Shown here one piece after another: positions 37,666 to 48,629 of a stretch of DNA of 64,000 nucleotides. Numbering within the stretch: position 1 is the stretch's first letter; every line of letters starts with the position of its first letter. A model generated the notes under the pieces. The model saw nothing but the letters and a program-made list of their open reading frames with translations, was not told the DNA's origin and searched no databases. The position numbers were made by a program, and so were the translations under genes. Source of the stretch: Sinonovacula constricta (Eukaryota > Mollusca > Bivalvia > Cardiida > Solecurtidae); assembly GCA_007844125.1 (NCBI GenBank), contig CM017565.1:10908450-10972449 (forward strand), written 5' to 3'.

Positions 37666-38271
37666 CAATCTTTACAGGTAGTTGTAAGCCAATATGTTAT
37701 AATAAAAAGATTAATATATTGAACAAACAGAGAAAGCTTCAGGTAAAAGTGTCTGTATTAGCTTATCTGTTTGATACTACTTAGTGAACTACTGATACCT
37801 GCTTGAAAGTCCCAGACTAGTAATTAAAGTATAATGTCATGAGATAATGCAGTAAACACTGTCTTATATTGTTACTTTACGGGTCATTTATTGTACAAAA
37901 TGTAATGCTCTTTGTATCCTGCCATGCTTGATACTGCTCCTGTATCTTTTAGTTGTGAGTATAACACATTTGGATAGTATTGTTGGGATCTTGTTTCAAA
38001 ACACTTTAATCCAAAACAGTACAGATAATTTAATAACTTAAGATTTTTAATAGTTTATGAAAGAAAAAACCTCCTAATTCACAATCAATTTTTTCAGCAG
38101 GCTTTGGAAAACTTTGTTAATATCAACATGTCCATGTTTAAATATGCCTAATTCTTGTATAAAGATGCTTAGCAATGACATGGAAATTCTTCATTCATAT
38201 CTTAGAAATATTCTTAACTGCTAAACACCTGTCTTTTTTGCCATTTACTGCTTGAAATCTTTGTCATAACT

Positions 38272-38684
38272 TCGCATCATTCTTCAGTCCTTGGCATGAC
38301 ATTTCATCATACTTCAGTCCTTGGCATGATATCACATCATACTTCAGTCCTTGGCATGACATTTCATCAACCTTCAGTCCTTGACATGACATCACATCAT
38401 ACTTCAGTCCTTGGCATGACATTTCATCATACTTCAGTCCTTGGCATGACATCACATCATACTTCAGTCCTTGGCATGACATTTCATCATCCTTCAGTCC
38501 TTGGCATGACATTTCATCATCCTTCAGTCCCTGACATGACATTTCATCATACTTCAGTCCCTGACATGACTCATCATACTTCAGTCCTTGACATGACATC
38601 ACATCATACTTCAGTCCTTGGCATGACATCACATCATACTTCAGTCCTTGGCATGACATTTCATCAACCTTCAGTCCTTGACAT
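38272..38684. repeat. 30-bp minisatellite (about 14 copies)
   Basis: The unit core is CTTCAGTCCTTGGCATGACA followed by TTTCATCATA or TCACATCATA. The two variants alternate in parts, giving a 60-bp dimer pattern. Both strands stay open because the unit is 10 codons; no other coding evidence exists. Confidence 0.95.
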
Positions 38685-38739
38685 GCTGCAGTTAGTTAAC
38701 ACACCAAGTTATTAATTATTTGCTTGCATTTTACTAATA

Positions 38740-38870
38740 GGTTACACAACATATCTAGAGACTTAGTTGCAAATAGTATAGATCCTGATCAGACAACTTC
38801 CAAAAGCTAGCTGATTAAGATCTTCACTATTAACCGAAGTGTTATCAAGTCATGCTGAACAGGCTTAGAG
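38740..38870 (-). repeat. Dispersed palindromic element, near complete
   Basis: It reads as the reverse of the forward copies: ATAGGTTACACAACATATCT, GCAAATAGTATAGATCCTGA, a centre with AGCTAGCTGA, GATCTTCACTATTAACC and TGCTGAACAGGCTTAG. Confidence 0.75.
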
Positions 38871-38874
38871 TAAA

Positions 38875-39595
38875 CTTAAGTAATATTTCTTGTCCCATCC
38901 ATACAAATATAAAACAGAAATGGGACTTGCATGACATTTGTCAAGCAGTTGATTACAATAAAGGTGCCATAGCAGATAGCAAGGTCATCTAGAGATATGT
39001 GGAGGGTACTACGCCATACGCTCACAGTGGCCTGAGTCATTCCAGGCTGTCATCAACACAATCATGTCCTCATACCAACATATTGTCATCATCCAAAACC
39101 TGTCATGTGTCATATTTAACAACATACTACTAAATAGTTGGATAGTGTTACTGGCATCTGGTGTTGTTATAATCTTCATGGCAGACTGTTGTCACATAAC
39201 AATGTTCAGTTGTTTAAAGTTAAATGGAATGTACGGTACCAAGCACATTGCAGACAAATTTAAGCTTTCATTAAGATAGTGGTGTAATCTCTTTAAACCA
39301 GTTAGTGCAGTTAGTGTTTTTGTCATCTTAACAGATTTAAGAATTAAAAATTATACTAGTGAACTAAACAACAATAGCAGAAACTAACATTTTCTTACCA
39401 CTTAAAGGTAATTTTTCCCCTCAAACAACCACATAAATTGTTACCTAAAGGGATCCTATGAAACACCTGTCTTGTCTTATATTTCCAAGCTAAGCCATGC
39501 AACACACTTAGTATTTTTAAACTTAAGTAAACTATGTGTGTAATTATTTTTGTTATCATATTATATCATCAACCATTAATCCACTGTGATGGGAT
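38875..39595. other. Unique sequence
   Basis: No feature was recognised. The ORF at 39064-39279 lacks splice context and family resemblance. Confidence 0.5.
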
Positions 39596-39599
39596 ATCT

Positions 39600-39775
39600 G
39601 TTGTTAGCAGAATTCTCTGTCATGCTTATGTATAGATCAAGTGTACATCCAGATCAGCCAGGTCCCTTGGAGGCTGTCTATGATTCTGGGTTTGCCAGGC
39701 ATAAATTGACCAGGCAAACAGTGTAGATCCAGATCAACCAGCTCCCTCTGGAGGCTGTCTATGATCCTACATTAT
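39600..39775 (+). repeat. Palindromic element with partially duplicated arm
   Basis: GTGTACATCCAGATCAGCC with GAGGCTGTCTATGATTCT is followed about 75 bp later by GTGTAGATCCAGATCAACC with GAGGCTGTCTATGATCCT. This is a two-copy tandem duplication of the same half-element, about 115 bp before the coding exon. Confidence 0.75.
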
Positions 39776-39890
39776 TTTGTTTTATGTACCCTTGTGGGGA
39801 TGAAGGCAAATGACTAAATAAGGGTTTAAGGTCTTATTCAATGAGTGTAAAAACTTATTATATAATACACTATGTGTTTTTGTATTTCAG

Positions 39891-39993
39891 GTTGTCTGTC
39901 TTGGGACAGTGCTAGGGGACCCTTCTACTTCACATTCCAGACATCAAAAGTCAGGTCACCATGGCAACCACAGACACCCCAAACCAGACACAG
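39891..39993 (+). CDS. ADAMTS-like metalloprotease, 5' coding exon (end of signal peptide and start of propeptide)
   Basis: This 103-bp internal exon is read in frame from its first base and gives 34 codons plus one base. It is preceded by a pyrimidine-rich acceptor (TTTTTGTATTTCAG) and followed by a CAG|GTGAG donor. The translation opens with a short hydrophobic run (VVCLGTVLG) that looks like the end of a signal peptide, with a plausible cleavage after LG. A His/Lys/Arg/Ser-rich linker ending KPDT follows. One of the other two frames has an early stop, and the other hits a stop just after the next junction. The leftover G completes a Gly codon with the first two bases of the exon at 57350 (phase 1), reading directly into SFEIVFP, which is how ADAM/ADAMTS propeptides typically begin. 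The exon starts in phase 0, so a start-Met exon should lie upstream; I could not identify it. Splicing and phase are seen directly; the family comes from the downstream exon. Confidence 0.72.
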
Positions 39994-40265
39994 GTGAGAT
40001 GGAAACTAGAAATCTTCCCCTGATCATGGTTTAGGCAGATCAGGAAGGACACAATTTGCTGCACCATCTGTATTAATGTCTTGTGATCTATGAACGTAGT
40101 TTGTTTCACACCAGTCCTTAACACAAAATTATATGGAATTTTTCCTCACTTTAAACTCAGAAAATGTAGTGTTTAGCTGGTAACCATATTTCCAACTGCA
40201 ATTCTGGTATGAATCTTAACTGTCTTATTGATTAACACTTAACCACACAGCTGTTCTAGTAATTA

Positions 40266-40319
40266 GAGCAGCAGTAGAAGTAGTAGCAGTAGTAGTAGTA
40301 ATAATAATAATAATAATAT
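40266..40319 (+). repeat. AGT/AAT trinucleotide microsatellite
   Basis: AGC/AGT triplets change into a run of AAT triplets. Confidence 0.9.
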
Positions 40320-40624
40320 AGTAATGTTATTTTTTACCAAAGCAGTCTCCCAGTTTATGACATTCAATGCATTCAATGTTTTGTAATAGTTGTTAAAATA
40401 ATACCTACATCACCCACAAAGCTGATAGCCTTTCCATACAAAAAATACATGTACCTAGATCTACATCCCCAACAATGATGTTGACATTTCCATTAAAATA
40501 AAATTACCTACAACAACAAAGCTCTTGGTCTACCTTCTTCAAACTTAATCTAAAGAAAACCATTTGTGTAATATCAGACTAATACTGTCAGTATGAACCC
40601 CAAATGTACTTTAATTGACAATAC

Positions 40625-40775
40625 CGTATTCACTCGTGTAATGGTCGCACCCGTGTAATGGCCGCACCCCCAAAATGATCGCGAAATTTGAAGAAAAAAT
40701 CCTAATTCAATGTATTGGCCGCACCCCCAAAATGACCGCAAAATTTGAAGAAAAAAATATGAAGGCCGCACAGTT
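40625..40775. repeat. Dispersed repeat with GTAATGG(C/T)CGCACCC units
   Basis: GTGTAATGGTCGCACC, then GTGTAATGGCCGCACCCCC, AAATTTGAAGAAAAAA and a second TATTGGCCGCACCCCC with the same AAATTTGAAGAAAAAA. Two roughly 70-bp tandem units. The TACTCGTGTA-type lead with CGCACC words resembles ends of widespread non-autonomous DNA transposons; the class is an inference. Confidence 0.65.
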
Positions 40776-40779
40776 TATA

Positions 40780-43000
40780 CAGCGGAGCTCCGCTATATCG
40801 TCAATACTCTCGGTCAACGATTAACCGTCTCACATATATTTCCCTTTGGTAAATACTGAATACAGTAAGCAGAATATCTAAAACTACTCTTCTGATTTTC
40901 ACCATTAAAGAAAAAAAAAATCACCATCTACCCAACTGCAAAGTAACATGCTATATAACTTCGTATGAGAATGTATCATTTCAGAAGTATAGCCTATTGA
41001 CTTCTTTTCTAAATCTTACCCTGGGATTTTACTTCTATTTCCTTTTTGCTCTTTCTTTTATCTGCTTTTTCCAGTATGACAAACATTGTGTCCAGCACAT
41101 ATCAACTATTGGCAACTTTTCATACTTTAGATAAACAACAAAATATTATTGTATACACTGTATGTGTGACATCCGAACACATCTACAGAGTGTTATTTAC
41201 CAGTGACTAATTTTAATTTTCTTGGTAGTATCAATTTTTTTTTATCCTGGCCTCTGTGTCTGACACATGTGCCACAGTGTAGTCCCTCAGCTCTAGCTGA
41301 CAATTCTGCATTTTTTTAAACATCCCCTGTTATTATTGTAATAGGTTTCTATTAATGCCTACTCAGGTGCTCACAAATAACATCACAAACAAAATGCACA
41401 TGTTTTTTTATGAAAGAAGGTCGGCCACTCACAATATGCTTTGCATTTGTACTGATTGGATCAATCAGATTTTATAAACAGACTTGACGGACTGTTTAGA
41501 AACGGTCTGTGCAGCCAGGTGAGAATATAGCAATTGATGCACGGTTAAACAGAAACTGAAATGACCCTTCTGTCTCATTATTTGTCTTACCATGAGTGGA
41601 GACGTTCAGACAATCACTGCACAATTTATAAATATGCTTCATTGAAACTAAGGCTTTTCTGTGAAGGTTATTTTAATCAAAATAAAGCTAAAACAGACTG
41701 TAAAGAAACAATTTAGCACTCATAAAAAAAAACTATGGATTATTTAAGTAGTCTCAATAATATTCTGCTCAGCTGACGCTAGTGAGTCTGCTATTTATAA
41801 ATCTTTTTTCAAAATGACACAAATTGGGTCACATTTTATATCAAACTGGATGGCAGTTGACATTGAAACTAAACTGGTTGTCAAACAAGCACAAAACTCA
41901 CAGGGAGAAATTTGATAATGAGCTGAAGGATTGTGTAAGCCAGTATCAGATCTTGAGACTGATAGCGTTATATAAAGAGGCTATTTTTCTTGTAGTTTTC
42001 ACTTAAATATGCAACCATAATATTAGTTATACTAAGCTATTGAATGCTTGTTAACATTAACAGATTGTAAGTGGTTATTAATGAGTTTCCTTTTTTGCAA
42101 ATTTCAGCTAATATGCAAACCCATAATTGGGATTATATGAAGCAATTTAATGATTATTCATGCTAATTTTGAGAGTAATAGGTTGTTAGTGGTTTGCTTT
42201 CTGCATTCATAATTAGTGTGAAAACTAATGGAAACACTTAAATCAAAGTCTGTAATTAAATTCAAGGTAAATATACAGTTTATTATATATCATCCAACTT
42301 ACCATTGTCATGTAACTGGCTTTATATCTCTTATAATGATATCCCCAGATATAAAGTATATGCGTGTTATATCTGAGTCGTATGATATCTGTAGATCTGT
42401 TGATTGGTTCATCTGTCTCTACAAGAGATTTGATGGCACAATTTCCCTGCAACAGGGCTACTGTGTCACATAATGACCAGTGCAATTTTTCTCTGAGTTA
42501 TGATCCTTTGTTATGTTTAATATCTTTTCTTCTATAATCTCAGCCGCCTTTGGTCATATTTTGATTTAATTTTATCTAACTTGGAAGAACCAAGCCTAGT
42601 TGCACATGCCGTTATGACCCACTTGATTGAATTGTGAGTTACTGAGTTATGTCCCTTAGTTAAATATGTATATTGATTTTTTTTTTGTCTGCAATTTTTC
42701 TTGCAAATTATTTGTCTTATTTTAATGAAACCCACATGGAATGTCAAAACTTTCTCTCTAACATGGAAACTATTAAAGGTAGAATATTCACATGAGTGCA
42801 ATAAGTTATTCACAAGTAATGACATGTTGTGATTATTAAATACTTGTTCCCTCCCCTCTTGTTTATCACCAACCTAAAGATACAATCCCAAGGTATGGCA
42901 AGGGGAAACTTGCTAGATCAAGGAGGTTTTCTGGTTCTCTAGTTTAAGCTGACAGCGGCCAAGGTCAGTTCATTCATAGATGGACCAAAGGTTAGCTATT
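40780..43000. other. Intronic sequence without recognised exon
   Basis: 41400-41640 is less AT-rich and includes a donor-like CAGGTGAGAA. All three frames before that donor carry stops, so it is not an exon. It is a weak conserved-element candidate. The rest is AT-rich. Confidence 0.45.
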
Positions 43001-43004
43001 AGAT

Positions 43005-43145
43005 CTTAGCCTGCTAAGTATGAATTGATCAAGATTGTATTATTCAGATCCAGCTTGGTCAGATCCTGCTGTAGGCTGTCTTATCAGGATACACACTGTT
43101 TGTTGCTTGATGTCATTTACTTTGTCTTGTAACCTTGGCATATAG
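43005..43145 (+). repeat. Dispersed palindromic element
   Basis: TTAGCCTGCTAAGTATGAAT, TGATCAAGATTGTATTATTC, AGATCCTGCTGTAGGCTGTC, TATCAGGATACACACTGTTT and CTTGTAACCTTGGC are in the family order. Confidence 0.75.
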
Positions 43146-43149
43146 TTGT

Positions 43150-43930
43150 TTGTAAATATTTAAGAATTTATAATTTGTTATTTACAAATTTTACTGGGTA
43201 AGGATAAGTGCTTGGTACTCCAATAGTTCCATACACTAGCTGTACTGTCATCGCGTACAATTATGAATGAAGTACAGATTTGTATGCATTAGATGGATTA
43301 TCCCCATGTTCTGAACACACTCTTTGATCTGCCACTCCCCTATCAATGAACCAACTTTTGATAAAAAAACCCATCTAAGTTAAAGTTTGCCTTTGTGATT
43401 GGTGATTATAGTAATGAATCCATTCAACACCAGCAGAGAATTAGGTTTAATTTGTGTCTTTGAAGTCTCCAAAGCTTTCAGGTCAAGTTTGTTAAGAAGT
43501 TAAAAAGAAGTAATGTTATTTTATATTTTGTTGCTTTAGCTGTTTGTTAAGATATATGATTGTAGATATAGGCTAAGTGCGGAGAGGTGGGGATAAAATT
43601 GGAGCACAAGACTTGACTCACCGTGCATATGTCAACAGTAAACTAAGCCTCGTGGGATCACTGTGTCAACTGGAGAATTAATTTGTACTCTATGGAATCA
43701 GTATAGCTAAACCAGATTTAAGACCAGCATTATAACTTAAGTAAATTTAAAAGCATGCATTATGTGACTATGTTTTTTACGGACATTTCACTCTTACTTA
43801 ACAACATATTTAATTACTTAACATACACATGAACTCTTCCATTTTTGGAGGTAGGCTCCCACTGTTACGGTTCAAAATTATTGAAAACGATGGGTGTTTT
43901 ACACATTTTCAGAATCTCCCTACTCAGAAT
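43150..43930. other. Unique intronic sequence
   Basis: An AT-rich 9-bp inverted pair (TTTGTAAAT/ATTTACAAA, 43149-43188) is the only structure noted. Confidence 0.45.
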
Positions 43931-43934
43931 CAGA

Positions 43935-44010
43935 TATTTATTTATTTATTTATTTGGGTTCTACGGCACACCGACACCTAATAGGTCATACGGCACCGAA
44001 TACAAAGTTA
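43935..44010. repeat. ATTT-microsatellite-headed dispersed element
   Basis: ATTTATTTATTTATTTATTT is followed by GGGTTCTACGGCACACCGAC and AATAGGTCATACGGCACCG. ATTT-repeat leaders followed by a (T)TTACG/CTACGGC segment are, to my knowledge, common in bivalve genomes. Confidence 0.55.
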
Positions 44011-44123
44011 AATGTGAATAAAGGGTTATCAGGTTAAAACCAAACTACGCATATAAAATATAGAAAAATATAAAAACTATCAGTCAGAACCAGATAAAGT
44101 CCTTCTTTGTTTATATAAAAATA

Positions 44124-44275
44124 ACAAATCTCCCACTTTGTGCAAAGTGAAAATCTCCCACTCTGCAAAGTGAAAATCTCCCACTCTGCAAAGTGCTGCA
44201 AAGTGCTGCAAAGTGAAAATCTCCCACTCTGCAAAGTGAAAACTCCAGCTTTGCGAGTGAAAATCTCCCACTTGA
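44124..44275. repeat. 23-bp tandem repeat with a nested 10-bp expansion
   Basis: The unit is AAAATCTCCCACTCTGCAAA followed by GTG. In the middle, GTGCTGCAAA is itself tandemly repeated. About six main units are present, the last two degenerate. Confidence 0.9.
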
Positions 44276-44279
44276 GCCT

Positions 44280-45790
44280 CAGAAAAAGTTCACATTTATG
44301 ATGAAGTTTCAAGTACACATGTTATTTATTCAAGTATAAAACAATAAGAACATTTCTCATTTTTTCTGGCTCATTTCTAATAAAAGTGTTCATTATTTAA
44401 ATAGTGTTGATTATTTCAAACAAAATCAATATTTTACAAAAGGACCAAACATTTACCAGTGTTATCAGTACTTAATGCATAAACACAGATCTTCATAGAT
44501 GTCAAATGCGAAACAAATCATCCAAAAGTGATCTACAGTCATGCGTAGTGTTACTTTTATCAATAAAAACAACACCACAATATATAAATAACCAGAAATT
44601 ATGTTTCCAAGAATATTTATGGTTTTCCATAAATTGCAAACTTTGATGTGTCCTCTAACTTGAATGTGTTACCTTTTTGTATCATTTAGTTTTGTATTTG
44701 GAGCAGTTACGAACCCAATCTTATCAGTGTGTCCTTTTAGGAAGTTTTTATCTCACCAATTTAGCACATTCCAAGTAATGACCTACTGTTATGAATTTCC
44801 ATTCTTTTTATCAAATTGTTATTAGAGTGCCACTAATGAAGCTTGAATTAATTTTATGTTTCACTTTCATCTAGAAAATTGATCACATTTCTTTCCTCCT
44901 GTCATAAAGTGCAAAGTCATTTGAGAAATTAGTTATTGTAACTATTGTGGTTCCTAGTTATGGGTGTTTCACATCTCTATACAAGTAAGAAAGGGGGTTA
45001 CTGATCATAATCTTAATTGCATGGTATTTAAGCAATTCAATAATGTTTATGTACTTTCAATTCAATTTCTGTACTGAAAGATCCCAATTTGTTTTCATTC
45101 TTAATTTTATTTCCCTTGATTTATATTTTCATTGCTTTTGTAATGTTAATGATTATTTTAACAATCTTTTGCTGCTTAACAAAACACTAAATCATCGTGA
45201 CAGGGGCATAAATTGCTGGTTTAATCTGTTTGTTAGCAAGCCGACTGATTTTCATTAAAATAGCTAAAAAACACTGGAGCTGTCATTAAATCATGAACCC
45301 GGCCATGTTTCACCGTGTTATAAATTAATTTGTCCTCGACTGGAGTTAACCTTTAAAGCCTACCTTGTAAGAACAAGTACACACACTTTAAAGAATGATC
45401 AAAGAAACACGCTCCCCATGGTTAATGTAAGAGCCTTAAACAATATCTTCTACTTACACTGGTACATCCCTTCTCTACAGGGTCATTTGATTTCTAGGTT
45501 ATTTAAAAAAATCATTTAAAAAATGTTAACACATCCTATGTCCTTTTTTATTATGATTTGGTCTTCTTTGCAAAAGGTATATTTCAAAATTAATTTATCA
45601 TTGCCAAAGTATCTAGTTTCTTAAAATTAGAATCAGTTGAATGCGAGAAAATCTGTTTATTTAGGAGCTTCAAATATTTCTGGCATATATTGAACAGATT
45701 AATGAATGTAACTTGTATTTGATTAGAATATAATTCTTGGTTAATGATTTATCTGTGTGTCAATGTTTTGTGTTGTTATTTTTCTTGTTG
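44280..45790. other. Unique intronic sequence with one duplicated block
   Basis: 44991-45045 matches 48994-49046 (listed as a finding). Otherwise AT-rich without a recognised feature. Confidence 0.5.
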
Positions 45791-45794
45791 TTTT

Positions 45795-45965
45795 GTTACA
45801 TCGCACCAACTCAGTTATGGTCACTTGGTGACATCTTGCTAAAGTTTAGGAAGAAGATCCCTGACAAATGTAATAGGAAGAACCATCAGTATACCGCCGG
45901 TCACCAGCCGGGGCTTGAAACCACTCAGGAACTGAGGAGTTACAAGTCGACAACTCTTACTTCTT
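45795..45965 (-). repeat. tRNA-derived SINE, reverse orientation
   Basis: GTTACATCGCACCAACTCAG, TTATGGTCACTTGGTGACAT, GGAAGAAGATCCCTGAC and, at the tRNA end, CAGGAACTGAGGAGTTACAA with GTCGACAACTC. The middle body is shortened compared with the 58812 copy. Confidence 0.75.
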
Positions 45966-46372
45966 TGCTACAAGCGACACCTGTTGTATTTCTTGTGGAT
46001 AAAATTCTGCAAATAGAGCAGTTTAATAGCCAATCATTTAAAACACCTTTCATGTAATGGGAAAATGCAGTAAAAAATACGAAAGAATAAAAATAAAATA
46101 GCCTACCCTCGTCCATACCCATGCTCATGAAATGTAGTCTTTCTGACTGTGGTAGACTTTAATGTGTTTGTGACATTTTATGATGATTTTTGCTTTAGAG
46201 GTCTTATTATGTCATTGACTTAGTGTTTTATTGTGTAATTATGTTATAAACTCGGTAGCGGGTTAGTCAGAGGTATCAGCCAGGGATGTCTCCAGGCTTG
46301 TGTGATCCTCATACCAGGAGATACGGTTGAAGGCTGGTTCATTTGCCTTGTTTAACTAGGATGAAAATGCCT

Positions 46373-46453
46373 TTCTTGTAATTTTTTAATCTAGACTATG
46401 GCTATTAACCTGTTTCTTGTAAGTTTTTAATCTAGACTATGGCTATTCGCCTG
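46373..46453 (+). repeat. Two-copy tandem duplication (about 41 bp)
   Basis: TTTTTAATCTAGACTATGGC followed by TATT occurs twice, each preceded by TTTCTTGTAA. Confidence 0.85.
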
Positions 46454-46454
46454 A

Positions 46455-48190
46455 TTCAAAGTTCTGGACACAAATGGACACCACAAAGCTGGAGGCTTGC
46501 CATGTTCCTTGCAACAATTTCTAAAACCACATTGCTCTCGTTGCTTATTAATCTATTTTTCTTATCTTTTTTTACAAATATAAGTAGGTGTTATTTTCAA
46601 GTCACATTAATAGATCTCCTAAATGGTTGTTTCATATGATTATTCATATTTTTATACGCCAGTGTGATTCTTGTATTGATTAACCCAATATAATCCATGT
46701 TTTCCCTTAATGATCTTTCAATATGGAAAAATCACTTCAAAAAAGTATCTGGACAAACTTAGCTTTGTCATGTACAGTTTTCTTGACATTTGGATTGATG
46801 TGTTCTTTTTTACCACAATGTTGTTACTTTGTGACCTTTGAATTTTTATGTTAACAAAAACAGCACAAACTATTGTTTCTATCAAATATATGATGCAAAT
46901 GCATCAAACCAACAATAAATAAAGTTATATTGTATTGCATCCTTTGTAATTGACAGTGATAATGCCACATATGGTTTTGTTTTTTAACATAAGTATACAT
47001 TTAAACTTTAAACTGTAATGAATTACATGTTTTTTTTTGGTCAAAGATTATGCTATTGTGTAGGAAAGTGATCATTGTTCTCCGACACCCAAAGTGTTTT
47101 TTTATATATATAATCTCTGCTGGGACCAGGGTCATCTCTTACAAGACAGGATGATATATTATCATGAGGTCTCCCACTTATAAACTTATATTTACTTACC
47201 TGATATATATCTTGACAAACCTGTTTGGCCAAACATTAATCTGTACATATATTCTTGAAGTTCTCTGATGCATCAGGCAACATGTAAGGATAACTTACAT
47301 CTTATAAATGTCTCACTTCAACTTGTCCCACTTATGACAGAGTTTGCCATGCTGTGGCAGAGTTTTATTTTGTCTGCTTGTGATTTACTGGTCAGGCTTC
47401 ATAGTCACTGACAGCACTCTGGTCAGAGTAGTGTGTGGTCAAAAAGTGAACTGGTTGGAGTAAGCAAACTTGGTTTAGCTAGCTCAGACATTGCATTAAT
47501 TATGAGCCATTGTGGGTCTTTACTAATCAATTTGGTACATTATGGGTGATAGGAATCCATGGAAAAGTGTGGTAATTGTCAGTTATATTTCATTTATTTA
47601 TCACCTACAGTTATGATGACACTGACTTACTGTTTCTTTTGATATGACATGTTAAGATATGAACTGTTTTTACACATTAGTTTTCTTCCCCCATTTTTAT
47701 AACTTGTTTGCTAAAAACCTTACTTCTTTTTCTAAGAGCTTCATTTTCTGTAGGTTAAGTAAAGAAATATAAAGTGTTTGTGAAAATAACTGTGAGATAA
47801 TGCCTTTTTGAAAAGCATGTAAGCAAAAACTAACAGTTTTTTCTGAAATACTCACGACAGTACTTCCTGTTTGTATTCACTGCTAAAGCAATACAGAAAT
47901 ACAGAATCCTGCGAAATATGGTATGTGTTATATAACCATTACAGGGCGGTAGAGATCACCTCTCTAGGTCTTCATCCTAGACACTTCACCTTCCACTTAC
48001 CATATGTCAGCTATATTGAACGCAGTGTTGTATAGGTGAAGAAGGAATTATCTATCTAACTAACAAAAACTATGTTTGACAGTTTATCTACACAATTTTT
48101 CTGAAGCAGTGAATACCTCAGTGATTGCAGTGCTTTCATTTTAATCCATCACACTGACACAATCATGGTCATATTGATGATGTTTAGCTC
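46455..48190. other. Unique intronic sequence
   Basis: No feature was recognised. Confidence 0.5.
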
Positions 48191-48194
48191 AGTA

Positions 48195-48300
48195 GAACCA
48201 CTGGTGCACTGTAGGTCAGTTGGGAGACCTACCCACATAGCAGTTCTTGCCCAGACTGGGACTCAAACTCTTATGACAAGGGTAAAACCTTATATGTGTG
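48195..48300 (-). repeat. Fragment of tRNA-derived SINE (middle and tRNA-proximal part)
   Basis: AGTAGAACCACTGGTGCACT, GTAGGTCAGTTGGGAGACC, CCACATAGCAGTTCTTGCCC and GACTGGGACTCAAAC align with the 58812 copy. The GGTCAGTTGGGAGACC segment is almost the core of the 46-bp array at 1-1229. Confidence 0.75.
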
Positions 48301-48311
48301 GGTACATTACA

Positions 48312-48626
48312 CCCTGGTCCCAGCTCCTGGTCCCCACTCCTGGTCCCTGCTCCTGGTCCCAGCTCCTGGTCCCAGCTCCTGGTCCCAGCTCCTGGTCCCC
48401 GCTCCTGGTCCCAGCTCCTGGTCCCCGCTCCTGGTCCCCGCTCCTGGTCCCCGCTCCTGGTCCCAGCTCTTGGTCCCTGCTCCTGGTCCCAGCTCCTGGT
48501 CCCAGCTCCTGGTCCCCGCTTCTGGTCCCCGCTCCTGGTCCCCGCTCCTGGTCCCAGCTCTTGGTCCCAGCTCCTGGTCTCCGCTCCTGGTCCCCGCTCC
48601 TGGTCCCCGCTCCTGGTCCCCCCGCT
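48312..48626. repeat. 12-bp GC-rich minisatellite (about 26 copies)
   Basis: The unit is GCTCCTGGTCCC with A/C/T variants in the last position. It abuts the SINE fragment ending near 48300. All three plus frames and one minus frame remain open because the unit is four codons; the Ser/Trp/Pro-rich ORFs are artefacts. Confidence 0.95.
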
Positions 48627-48629
48627 CAG

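Larger units (their letters stand above)
1..39890 (+). other. Non-coding DNA 5' of the first recognised exon (probably intron 1 of the ADAMTS-like gene)
   Basis: The exon at 39891 starts in phase 0 with the end of a signal peptide, so an initiator exon must lie upstream. No ATG exon with a hydrophobic start and a convincing phase-0 donor was found here. The whole span is therefore either intron or upstream flank. It holds only repeats and AT-rich unique sequence; each recognisable element is listed separately. Confidence 0.5.

Noticed and set aside
38264..38715. ORFs on both strands with 10-residue repeats
   Set aside because: A 30-bp tandem array opens both strands at once; no other gene evidence.
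39961..39993. ATG in good Kozak context as the gene's start codon
   Set aside because: Its frame is not the propeptide frame and terminates in the next exon, whereas the other frame yields a recognisable protease propeptide.
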